A DNA stretch of 5,927 nt from Chloroflexota bacterium (GTDB lineage Bacteria > Chloroflexota > Chloroflexia > Thermomicrobiales > JADLAZ01), in the NCBI GenBank assembly GCA_020849725.1, contig JADLAZ010000027.1:1-5927 (forward strand), in the 5' to 3' direction. A program made the position numbers and the translations under genes. Each line of letters opens with the position of its first letter. The first letter of the stretch is position 1. This document shows positions 1 through 5,927 of this stretch, in pieces. The notes beneath the pieces are model-generated. The model saw nothing but the letters and a program-made list of their open reading frames with translations. It was not told where the DNA came from and ran no database searches.

Positions 1-45
1 CAACGCTCTGAGTCGACAGACCCCGCGCGGTGCGGATGACGGTCC

Positions 46-51
46 GGAGGG
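46..51 (+). promoter_or_regulatory. Shine-Dalgarno sequence favouring the GTG 58 start
   Basis: GGAGGG lies six bases before GTG 58, which is ideal spacing. It is only one base from an out-of-frame ATG at 53, too close to serve it. The alternative sigma start at ATG 118 has only weak GGA triplets nearby. This site is the main reason for choosing the longer form, which adds 20 residues. Confidence 0.55.
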
Positions 52-57
52 AATGCC

Positions 58-1017
58 GTGGGCGAGTGGACCTGGGAGCCTGCGGTGGTCGTCGTGCAGG
101 TCGGATGCAGTCGGAACATGCAGACCACGCCATCCTTCATCGATGATCCGCTGACCGACGAGTTTCAGGAGACCGAAGAGAGCCCGCTGGTCGACGACGC
201 GGTGCGGCTCTGGATGTGCCAGCTCCGCAGCGCGCCGTTGCTGACCGAGGAAGAAGAAGTCACGCTGTCGCGCCGCATCGAAGAGGGTGACGACGCGGCG
301 ATGCAGCAGATGGTCGAGGCCAACCTGCGGCTGGTGGTCAGCGTCGCGAAGCGTTACCGCCGCTACAACGAGACCTCGATGTCGCTGAGCGACCTGATTC
401 AAGAGGGCAACATCGGCCTGATGAAGGCCGTCCGCAAGTTCGACCGGCGCAAGGGCTACCGCTTCAGCACCTACGCCACCTACTGGATCCGCCAGGCGAT
501 CACCCGCGCTCTCTCCGACCAGGCCCGCTCGATCCGGCTGCCGGTCTACATGTCCGACGCCATCGCCCGGATGTACAAGACGGCCAGCCTGTTGAGCCAG
601 GAGCTGGGCCGGCCGCCGCGGCCCGACGAGCTGGCGAAGCGGCTGCACATCACCGTCGAGCAGGTCGCCGACATGGTTGCCCACAGCGCCGACGCCTGCA
701 GCCTGGATGCGCCGCTGAGCGACGACGACGGCAGCTACCTGGGCGACTTCATCGAGGACGCGCAGGCGCCGCAGCCGGAGGCGGTGGCCTCGCGCGTGCT
801 GCTGCGCCGGCAGTTGGACCTGGCGTTGCGGCAACTCGACGAGCGCGAGCGCCAGGTGCTGCGGATGCGCTACGGGCTCGAAGACGGGCACGACCACACC
901 CTCGAGGAAGTCGGCCAGCGCTTCGCGCTGACGCGGGAGCGGATCCGACAGATCGAGATGCGCGCGCTGGAGCGGCTGCGCGGCAGCGGCTTGCTCAGCC
1001 TGGACCACCTCGCCTGA
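58..1017 (+). CDS. RpoD-like sigma-70 family RNA polymerase sigma factor (group 1/2 type)
   Basis: Promoter-recognition subunit that binds core RNA polymerase. Numbered from the internal ATG at 118 (299 residues), the regions seen are: 1.2 at about 25-58 ([18 protein letters not shown]); 2.1-2.4 at about 69-138 ([48 protein letters not shown]); 3.0-3.1 at 138-190; the 3.2 finger at about 195-214 (LGDFIED); and 4.1-4.2 at about 229-290 with the -35-reading helix TRERIRQIE. Region 1.1 is essentially absent, as in short primary or group 2 sigmas. Residues 122, 144 and 147 depart from the E. coli RpoD pattern. The start is uncertain. GTG 58 has GGAGGG six bases upstream and is the first start after an in-frame TGA at 37-39. 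ATG 118 has no good ribosome site but begins where sigma homology is more plausible. The gene overlaps the methyltransferase start by one base. Family is certain; whether this is the housekeeping sigma or a paralogue is open. Confidence 0.95.
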   Translation: MGEWTWEPAVVVVQVGCSRNMQTTPSFIDDPLTDEFQETEESPLVDDAVRLWMCQLRSAPLLTEEEEVTLSRRIEEGDDAAMQQMVEANLRLVVSVAKRYRRYNETSMSLSDLIQEGNIGLMKAVRKFDRRKGYRFSTYATYWIRQAITRALSDQARSIRLPVYMSDAIARMYKTASLLSQELGRPPRPDELAKRLHITVEQVADMVAHSADACSLDAPLSDDDGSYLGDFIEDAQAPQPEAVASRVLLRRQLDLALRQLDERERQVLRMRYGLEDGHDHTLEEVGQRFALTRERIRQIEMRALERLRGSGLLSLDHLA

Positions 1018-1778
1018 TGCCGACGGCGCCCTACGAGCGGTACGCTGCGGTCTACAACGAGACGGGACAGGACGCCTTCTCGCGGCGGCTGCAGCGGACC
1101 GTCGCCAAGCTGCTGGCCGATCGCGGCTGGCGCGGCCGGCGGGTGCTCGACCTGGCCTGCGGCACCGGTACGGCGGTCGCCGCCTGGGCCGACCAGGGCT
1201 ACACGGCGATGGGCCTGGACCTCAGCCGCGCGATGCTGCTGGAAGCCCGCTGGCGGTACGACCAGAGCGGCCTGCCCTGGCTGCACGCCGACCTGCGCCA
1301 GTTGCCGGTGGCCACCGCCAGCGTCGACCTGGTCACCGCCTTCTACGACAGCGTCAACTACCTCACCACCACCGCCGACCTGCAGCAGTTTATGGCCGAG
1401 GCGGCCCGCGTGTTGCGGCGCGAAGGGCGGGTGGTCTTCGATCTGAACACGCCACAGACGCTGCAAGAGCATTGGACCGGCGTCTGTCACGCCCAGGTCG
1501 GGGCCGACCTGGCGACGGTCTGGCGCGGCGAGTGGCGGGCCGCCGAGGAGATCAGCTCACTCCGGGCGACCTTCTTCGTGCGCGGCGACGACGGCCGCTG
1601 GGATCGCTTCGACGAAGTCCACGACGAGCATGGCTTCAGCGACGACGAGATCGCCAAGGCGGCCAAGGCGGCGAACCTGAGTTGGGAGCACGCCGAGGAC
1701 CTGCAGAGCGGCAAGCGGCCGACGCGGCACAGCCGCCGCGCGCTGTACGTGTTGCGCCAGAAGCACGGCCCGCGCTGA
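1017..1778 (+). CDS. Class I SAM-dependent methyltransferase
   Basis: A 253-residue cytoplasmic enzyme predicted to transfer a methyl group from S-adenosylmethionine; the acceptor is unknown. The Rossmann-fold signatures are in order: motif I VLDLACGTGT at 43-52; GLDLS at 66-70 with D68 as the expected ribose-hydroxyl contact; LHADLRQLPV at 89-98 with D92 near the adenine; FYDSVNYL at 109-116; and RVVFDLNTP at 138-146. The N-terminus (YERYAAVYNETGQDAF) resembles the cap seen in general Methyltransf_25/11-type enzymes. The second half (about 150-253) is probably the substrate-binding part and carries no motif I recognise. ATG 1017 shares its A with the sigma stop TGA (TGATG). No Shine-Dalgarno sequence precedes it, so translation probably depends on ribosomes finishing the sigma gene. 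Small-molecule, RNA and protein acceptors all remain possible. Confidence 0.93.
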   Translation: MPTAPYERYAAVYNETGQDAFSRRLQRTVAKLLADRGWRGRRVLDLACGTGTAVAAWADQGYTAMGLDLSRAMLLEARWRYDQSGLPWLHADLRQLPVATASVDLVTAFYDSVNYLTTTADLQQFMAEAARVLRREGRVVFDLNTPQTLQEHWTGVCHAQVGADLATVWRGEWRAAEEISSLRATFFVRGDDGRWDRFDEVHDEHGFSDDEIAKAAKAANLSWEHAEDLQSGKRPTRHSRRALYVLRQKHGPR

Positions 1779-1795
1779 CCGGCGCCAGCGCGGGC
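1768..1795. terminator. Perfect 10-bp hairpin between convergent genes, likely two-way terminator
   Basis: GCCCGCGCTG (1768-1777) and CAGCGCGGGC (1786-1795) are exact reverse complements separated by an 8-base loop. The hairpin spans the methyltransferase stop codon (1776-1778) and lies just downstream of the minus-strand stop at 1807-1809, so it could end transcription from both sides. No T-run follows on either strand, so it is not a classical intrinsic terminator. It may instead protect 3' ends or work with Rho. Nine bases, GGCGCCAGC, recur at 1781-1789 and 1799-1807 and offer an alternative weaker pairing. Confidence 0.5.
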
Positions 1796-1806
1796 GGCGG
1801 CGCCAG

Positions 1807-2889
1807 CTACGGCAGCAGTTCCAGCTTGGCGATCCAGATCACCCCCGGCCCGCCGGGGTTCGCCGTGCCGTGCAGCCCGCACTGCAACGCGACGCCCGGC
1901 TCCAGGCTGAAGGCGCCGTCGGCGTCTTTGCTCCAGGCGCCGAGCTTCAGCCCGGCCAAGGGCTGCTCGTGGGTCTTCCAGGTCTCGCTTGGCGCCAACG
2001 GCGGGTCGATCACGTACTGCCCGCCAGCCGCTTCGGCGATGCCGAACAGCAGGTTCGGGCCCTTCGGGAGCTGTGTCTTGTAGGTGTAGCGGAGCGCCCG
2101 GTAACCTTCGACATCGTTCAGCTTGAGCGTCAGGCCCGGCACCAACCACATGTGACTGCCCTGCGGGAAGGTGAAGTCGAAGCGCATCACCGGCTCGCCG
2201 TTGGGGCCCTCGTTGACCAGGCTCGACTTCGCGATCACCGCCGGGTCGTGGCCGAGGTTCCAGTCCGCGGGTTGGCCCAGCGGAATCGTCACCGGCGCGG
2301 CGGCGGCCGGCAGTTCGCTGGTCCAGACGGCCCGGCTGAGCTCCAGGGTGCCGTTGGCCGGGCCGTCGATCACCACACCCAGCCAGACCCGCTCCAGGCC
2401 GTCCCATTCCAAGCGCCCGCTGGCGTCCTGGCTGAAGGCGGCCTCGCGCGGGTTGGTCAGTGAGAGGCGCAGCGCCTGCCAGTCGCCGGCGGTCAGCGCG
2501 CCCGCGGCGATCTTGTAGTGGACGCCGCCGTCGCGCTGGAAGAGCACTGTCGCCAGCCGCGCGGCCTCGGTCGGCACGCCGGTCAGCCGCACCCGCAGGT
2601 CGAGCGACCTGGCGAAGGCGAAGTTGCCGGCCACCTTGGCCTGCCAGGCCACCAGCCGGCGTTCGGGCGTCGGCTTGCTGAACTTGAGTTGCAGCGTCTC
2701 GCCGCCCTCCGCCGGCGCCTTGGTGAGGGTCGCGGTGACGCCCGGCAGGGCCGGCAGGTCCAACCCGCCGAGGCCCGCTGCGCCGTCACCGAGCGGTTTG
2801 GTCTCCGCGCCCACGGGCGCCGCCGCCCAGAGACAGCCGACGATCACCACCGAGGCAGCCTGCCGCCGAATCCACGCGTGCTGTCGCAT
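1807..2889 (-). CDS. Exported protein with two tandem beta-sandwich-like domains, function unknown
   Basis: A 360-residue protein that I do not recognise as a named family. The N-terminus is a signal peptide: basic MRQHAWIRRQ, a hydrophobic stretch at 11-25, and a likely signal peptidase I site after VGA at 26-28. IVGC at 16-19 also loosely fits a lipobox, so a lipoprotein is possible. The mature part looks like two copies of one domain, about 63-192 and 231-360. Both begin GE-x(3)-L/M-x-F-like, pass a GG-x(2)-Y-x-I strand (GGVHYKI at 121-127, GGQYVI at 289-294), then a W and an S-x-DA-x-G turn (SQDASG at 153-158, SKDADG at 320-325), and end in a strand with aromatic and leucine residues. The strand-rich pattern resembles carbohydrate-binding or jelly-roll modules, which is inference. 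It has a strong Shine-Dalgarno and lies 12 bases behind the beta-helix gene, so the two are probably cotranscribed and act together outside the cytoplasm. No catalytic motif is visible. Confidence 0.88.
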   Translation of the reverse strand: MRQHAWIRRQAASVVIVGCLWAAAPVGAETKPLGDGAAGLGGLDLPALPGVTATLTKAPAEGGETLQLKFSKPTPERRLVAWQAKVAGNFAFARSLDLRVRLTGVPTEAARLATVLFQRDGGVHYKIAAGALTAGDWQALRLSLTNPREAAFSQDASGRLEWDGLERVWLGVVIDGPANGTLELSRAVWTSELPAAAAPVTIPLGQPADWNLGHDPAVIAKSSLVNEGPNGEPVMRFDFTFPQGSHMWLVPGLTLKLNDVEGYRALRYTYKTQLPKGPNLLFGIAEAAGGQYVIDPPLAPSETWKTHEQPLAGLKLGAWSKDADGAFSLEPGVALQCGLHGTANPGGPGVIWIAKLELLP

Positions 2890-2895
2890 GTCGTA

Positions 2896-2901
2896 CTCCT
2901 C
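2896..2901 (-). promoter_or_regulatory. Strong Shine-Dalgarno for the two-domain exported protein
   Basis: Read on the minus strand, GAGGAG lies six bases before the ATG at 2889-2887 and directly follows the TGA of the beta-helix gene (2904-2902). It fixes the start of the downstream gene and lets it be translated independently within a shared transcript. Confidence 0.8.
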
Positions 2902-5598
2902 TCACTGCACCGGCAGCGAGGTCTCGATGCTCAGATTGTCAAGGTACCAGGTCGTCGCCGTGGTGGCGCTGCTCGAAAAGCCCAGCCAGCGCAGGGTCTT
3001 CATCGCCGGGTCGCCGTTGCGCAGGCCGCGGTAGACCTGCGGCGCCTGACCCGGCACGGTTACGCTGAGCTCCCAGGTGCCCGTCGATTGGGTCCCCAGG
3101 CCGATCCGGATCTCGAACTGCACCCACCGCTCCAACGGCAGGGCCAGCGCCGGGTGGCCGGGCACCTGCACCGCCTGGTTGCGGATCCAGACCGACGGCC
3201 CGACGCGGTAAGGGCTGGAGCTGTCGCGGCCCTCGCAGTAGAGCAGCGCGCCGGGGCCAAGGCGCAGGTCGAACTTGATCGTGGTCACCCCGTCGAGGTG
3301 CACCGGGTCCCAGTAGAAGTGCGGGTTGTACTCGAACTTCAGCCCGGGCGCGTCCTGCACTTTCAGAGCCTGCCGCCCGCCCGCCGCCTGCTCGGCGCTG
3401 ACCGCGACGCTGTCGCCGTGGTTCTCGGTGTAGACCACCGCCTTGGACGGTTTGGCGCCCATCGCCTCGTGCTCAAAGTCCAGGCTCAGGCGCAACGGGC
3501 TCGGCGTTGGCGGGTCGGGGGCGAACTCGACAGCCGGATAGGTCACACTGCGCGCCAGGGCGACCCAGGCCGGATCACCGTAGACGCCGGCGTTCGGCTC
3601 GAAGCGCTGGAAGCCGAGGCGGACGGCCGGCGAAGTCGGCTTGACGCGGTAGTCGTCGTGGTCCGGATCGACGAACTGCGGGTCGGCCACCAAGCTGCCG
3701 GCGTCGCGCCCGCCGGCCTGCCACTGCGCCTGGGTCAGCCCACCGAAGCTGAACGGCTGCCCCGCCGATGGCCAGTAGACGTTGTTGGCCAACCGGATCT
3801 GCGGCACCGTCCAGCGGCCCTGGAACAGGTCGCCAGCCCGCCAGGCGACGATGTTGTTGAGGAAATCGTACTGGTGGTGCTCCTCGTCGCGGCTGTGCTG
3901 CAACTGGAAGGTCAGGCTGTCGACAAAGACGTTGTTCTGGATGGTCAGGTCCTTGCCGTAGTGCAGGTGGTACCCGCCGGTCTTGGTGCGGTAGACGATG
4001 TTCCGCTGCATCACGATGCCGGTGCTGCCCTCGTCGTTGTAGAGTCCCCAGCCGCCGCGGCCAAAGAGGTCGTAGCTGTAGATGTCGTGCATCACGTTGT
4101 CGTTGAGCGTGGTGCCCTCCGACGGGCCGAGGGTGTAGATACCGCCCATGTCGCTGAGCATCCCCCAGCCGAGGTGGTGGATGTGGTTGGAGTCCACCCG
4201 GTTGCGTTTGGCGACGCTGGGTGCGTAGCCCCAGCGCCAGCCGACGCTGATGCCGCTGTAGTTGAAGTCGCTGATCTCGTTGTGGGTCACCTGGTTGTCA
4301 GCGCTGCCACCGATCCAGACGCCGTGCGAGCCGTGGTGCAGGCGGCCGCCGCCGCGGATGATGTTGTTGTCGACCAGGGTGTGGCTGGTGAGCTGCGCCG
4401 CGGTCGGGTTGTTGTTGTCCCACCAATGCCCGATTCGCACCCCACCGCCGCCGAGGTCCCAGAGGTAGCAGCCGACCACCGCGTTGTCGCGGCAGGCCTC
4501 GTGGAAACAGATGGCATGCTGCCCGATGTGCGCCACCTCGCACTGCTCAAAGCGCACCTGCCGCGCGCCGTCCAGCTCAATGGCGTTGGGTACCGTACAC
4601 TCGGCCTGCCCGTCGCTGTGCCCCAGCGCCGGCAGCGTGTAGGCGGCGTGCTGGAAGCTCAAGCCGCGGAAGGTGAGATGGTCGACGGTCAGCCCCAGCA
4701 GCCCGTCGCCGACGACCTTCAGGAAGCCCGGCGTGCGCGGCGCGACGGCCACGGTGGTCGCCGGATCCTCACCCGGCAGCGGCAGGTAGAGCAGGGTGCC
4801 GTCACGGTCGAGGTACCACTCGCCCGGCTCGTCGAGCGCACTGCGCAGGTTCTCGAGGTGGTAGCGCAGCGGAGTCGGTTTCCAATAGTCGAGTTCCCAG
4901 GCGGCCGGGCCGGCCGTGACGATCAGCCGGCGGGCTGGATCGACCCAGCCGAGGCGGTGCCGACCGCTTTCCCAGGAATGGTAGAAGACCACCCCGACAT
5001 CGCTCAGTCGGTCGGCCGGCAGGTTGGCCAACGGCGCGAAGTCGGCGCTGCGGGCCAGGAAGCCGCGGCGGGTGGTGTCCTCGGCCTGGCCGGTCGCCGG
5101 GTTCACAGCGCTCGGGACATAGTCGGCGACATGGTGCCAGAACTCGTTCGGCGTCCGCGCCCGCGTCGCCCGCCGGCCGTTGAGGTAGAGCTGCTCGAAG
5201 TACCACCCGGCGGCGACTTCCGGCACACGGGTCTGCCACAGCCCACCAGCGGTGCGCTGCCAGCCACGGATCGGCACGCCGCCGCTGAGGATCGGCTTGG
5301 CGCCGGGGGCCGCCTGGTACCGCACCGGCGCCGCGGCGGTGCCACTGTCGAGCGGCGTGAAGCGCACCACCGCGGGCAGCGGGTAAGTGCCGTCGGCAAA
5401 GACGACGTCGACCGGCGCGGTCAGCGGCCCGGCGGCCTTCAGCCGGCGCACGGCGTCGCGCGCGCCGGCGAGGCTGGCCAGCGGCGCGGCGGCGGTGCCG
5501 GGATTGAGGTCGCTGCCGGTCGGAGCGACATACAACGTCGCGGCCGGTGCCGCCCAGGGCGCGGCGAGGCAGAACGCCAGAGAGTACGCGAGACGCAT
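2902..5598 (-). CDS. Secreted right-handed parallel beta-helix protein, possible glycoside hydrolase (GH141-like)
   Basis: An 898-residue exported protein. Residues 1-20 form a signal peptide with likely cleavage after APAA. The mature end starts LYVAPTGSDLNPGT (22-35), the usual opening of this beta-helix family. Residues 36-290 hold an N-terminal region with DSGT (84-87), ILSGG (103-107) and LYLNGRRATRARTPN (137-151). The helix proper runs from about 303 to 610. Its turns carry an asparagine ladder at N412, N440, N471, N501, N533, N556, N582 and N606, spaced 23-32 residues apart. A conserved-looking cleft contains MLSDMGGIYTL (480-490) and GLYNDEGS (518-525); D483, D522 and E523 are candidate catalytic acids. 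Residues about 704-898 form a separate beta-rich domain with a concanavalin/LamG-like pattern. The overall layout recalls GH141-type alpha-fucosidase/xylanase relatives, but the substrate is inferred only. The start has a weak Shine-Dalgarno. It lies 63 bases after the TPR gene and 12 before the next one. Confidence 0.93.
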   Translation of the reverse strand: MRLAYSLAFCLAAPWAAPAATLYVAPTGSDLNPGTAAAPLASLAGARDAVRRLKAAGPLTAPVDVVFADGTYPLPAVVRFTPLDSGTAAAPVRYQAAPGAKPILSGGVPIRGWQRTAGGLWQTRVPEVAAGWYFEQLYLNGRRATRARTPNEFWHHVADYVPSAVNPATGQAEDTTRRGFLARSADFAPLANLPADRLSDVGVVFYHSWESGRHRLGWVDPARRLIVTAGPAAWELDYWKPTPLRYHLENLRSALDEPGEWYLDRDGTLLYLPLPGEDPATTVAVAPRTPGFLKVVGDGLLGLTVDHLTFRGLSFQHAAYTLPALGHSDGQAECTVPNAIELDGARQVRFEQCEVAHIGQHAICFHEACRDNAVVGCYLWDLGGGGVRIGHWWDNNNPTAAQLTSHTLVDNNIIRGGGRLHHGSHGVWIGGSADNQVTHNEISDFNYSGISVGWRWGYAPSVAKRNRVDSNHIHHLGWGMLSDMGGIYTLGPSEGTTLNDNVMHDIYSYDLFGRGGWGLYNDEGSTGIVMQRNIVYRTKTGGYHLHYGKDLTIQNNVFVDSLTFQLQHSRDEEHHQYDFLNNIVAWRAGDLFQGRWTVPQIRLANNVYWPSAGQPFSFGGLTQAQWQAGGRDAGSLVADPQFVDPDHDDYRVKPTSPAVRLGFQRFEPNAGVYGDPAWVALARSVTYPAVEFAPDPPTPSPLRLSLDFEHEAMGAKPSKAVVYTENHGDSVAVSAEQAAGGRQALKVQDAPGLKFEYNPHFYWDPVHLDGVTTIKFDLRLGPGALLYCEGRDSSSPYRVGPSVWIRNQAVQVPGHPALALPLERWVQFEIRIGLGTQSTGTWELSVTVPGQAPQVYRGLRNGDPAMKTLRWLGFSSSATTATTWYLDNLSIETSLPVQ

Positions 5599-5634
5599 CG
5601 GATTCTCGGCCCGCAGCGCGGGTGACCGGGCGTT

Positions 5635-5650
5635 CGCCAGGCCGCTGGCG
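5635..5650 (-). other. Small hairpin between TPR and beta-helix genes
   Basis: CGCCAG (5635-5640) and CTGGCG (5645-5650) pair perfectly around a 4-base loop, 12 bases past the TPR stop. A second 5-bp hairpin (CCCGC 5610-5614, GCGGG 5618-5622) lies nearer the beta-helix start. Neither has a T-run and no -10/-35 pair is evident in this 63-base gap. The hairpins may process or partly attenuate a shared transcript, but short GC-rich pairings are common at this base composition. Confidence 0.3.
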
Positions 5651-5661
5651 CGTCCTTCCGC

Positions 5662-5927
5662 TTAGCCAATCTCGCCAGGTGGACGAGGCCCGCCGCGGAG
5701 CAGCTTCTGGAGTTGCAGGGCCGGGCCGAACTCGGGGTTCAGCTTGAGGGCCTTGTCGACCAGGTCGCTGGCCGCCTGGTCCTGGCCGCGATCGTAGCGC
5801 ACCTGGGCCAGATGCACCAGCACGTCGGGGTGGCGCTCGGCGGTCAGCTCGACCGCCTGCTGCAGCGTTGGCTCGGCGTCCTTCAGGCGATCCTGCCGAT
5901 AGTAGACCCAGCCCAGCGTGTCGACCA
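5662..5927 (-). CDS. TPR-repeat protein, C-terminal part (5' end beyond window)
   Basis: An open frame enters from the right edge and ends at TAA (5664-5662). It gives the last 87 residues and is too broken at the edge to show a start. Two tetratricopeptide-like helical pairs are visible. The first begins TLGWVYYRQDRLKDAEPTL and runs into QQAVELTAERHPD. The second begins VLVHLAQVRYDRGQDQAA and ends in VDKALKLNPEFGPAL. Both show the TPR spacing of G/A-x-x-Y/R and the closing A-L/V-x-L-x-P. The tail after about residue 75 is short and rich in glycine and proline. TPR arrays are protein-protein scaffolds, often found in exopolysaccharide and outer-membrane assembly proteins. Same-strand spacing of 63 bases to the beta-helix gene suggests one operon. 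Partner, localisation and any other domains cannot be seen here. Confidence 0.87.
   Translation of the reverse strand, partial: VDTLGWVYYRQDRLKDAEPTLQQAVELTAERHPDVLVHLAQVRYDRGQDQAASDLVDKALKLNPEFGPALQLQKLLRGGPRPPGEIG

Noticed and set aside
53..154. A 33-codon leader frame from ATG 53 that overlaps the sigma start.
   Set aside because: The GGAGGG is only one base from this ATG, too close for initiation, and the peptide has no feature of a known leader or attenuator.
870..2407. Minus-strand open frames at 870-1490 and 1487-2407 over the sigma, methyltransferase and two-domain genes.
   Set aside because: Their translations are arginine-, alanine- and glycine-rich with no motif, and they lie over genes with clear family signatures or a signal peptide and good ribosome site.
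1472..2681. Plus-strand open frames at 1472-2083, 1870-2463, 2171-2518 and 2460-2681.
   Set aside because: They cross the convergent junction or lie antisense to the two-domain exported protein and show biased, motif-free composition.
2833..2889. Possible Tat signal (RR at residues 8-9) and lipobox (IVGC 16-19) in the two-domain exported protein.
   Set aside because: The residues after RR do not match the Tat consensus. The lipobox would leave a very short hydrophobic region, and a normal cleavage site (VGA, 26-28) fits better. The lipoprotein option is kept only as an alternative.
4270..4420. Recurrent GTTGTTGTC-like triplets in the beta-helix gene, resembling a simple repeat.
   Set aside because: On the coding strand these are Asn codons in the N-rich turns of the beta-helix, so the protein fold explains them.
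2518..5625. A 1035-codon open frame on the plus strand, antisense to the whole beta-helix gene.
   Set aside because: It is low-complexity, rich in V, A, R and H, with no recognisable domain, while the opposite strand has a signal peptide, family motifs and an Asn ladder. Long antisense frames are expected in GC-rich genes.
5387..5747. Plus-strand open frames at 5387-5665 and 5547-5747 near the right edge.
   Set aside because: They overlap the signal peptide of the beta-helix gene and the TPR repeats on the other strand and have no domain or ribosome site.

Overview
This is a high-GC bacterial window with dense coding and strong G/C bias at third codon positions. It contains two convergent transcription units. 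No ribosomal RNA, tRNA, CRISPR array, transposase or phage gene is visible. The lineage cannot be fixed from the sequence alone. An RpoD-like sigma factor of about 300 residues beside secreted parallel beta-helix and beta-sandwich proteins would suit an environmental saccharolytic bacterium, for example Armatimonadota, Planctomycetota or Chloroflexota. That is an inference held with low confidence.

Left part, plus strand (58-1778): a sigma-70 family sigma factor with regions 1.2 to 4.2 is followed, through a one-base TGATG stop/start overlap, by a class I SAM-dependent methyltransferase. The methyltransferase has no Shine-Dalgarno sequence of its own, so it is probably translationally coupled to the sigma gene. 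The -35-reading helix of the sigma factor matches the housekeeping type. Three residues in regions 2.3 and 3.0 that normally melt the -10 element or read the extended -10 differ from the E. coli RpoD pattern.

Junction (1768-1806): the two units converge with 28 bases between stop codons. A perfect 10-bp GC-rich inverted repeat spans the methyltransferase stop codon and is the best candidate for a two-way transcription stop, although it has no T-tract.

Right part, minus strand (5927 down to 1807): the C-terminal end of a TPR protein enters from the right edge. After 63 bases comes an 898-residue secreted right-handed parallel beta-helix protein with a C-terminal beta-sandwich-like domain. After 12 more bases comes a 360-residue exported protein that looks like two tandem copies of one beta-sandwich domain. 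The tight spacing and common strand suggest one operon for handling an extracellular polysaccharide or glycan, but the substrate cannot be read from the sequence.

No clear previously undescribed system is evident. The points most worth a second look are the duplicated-domain protein paired with the beta-helix protein, and the unusual promoter-contact residues of the sigma factor.
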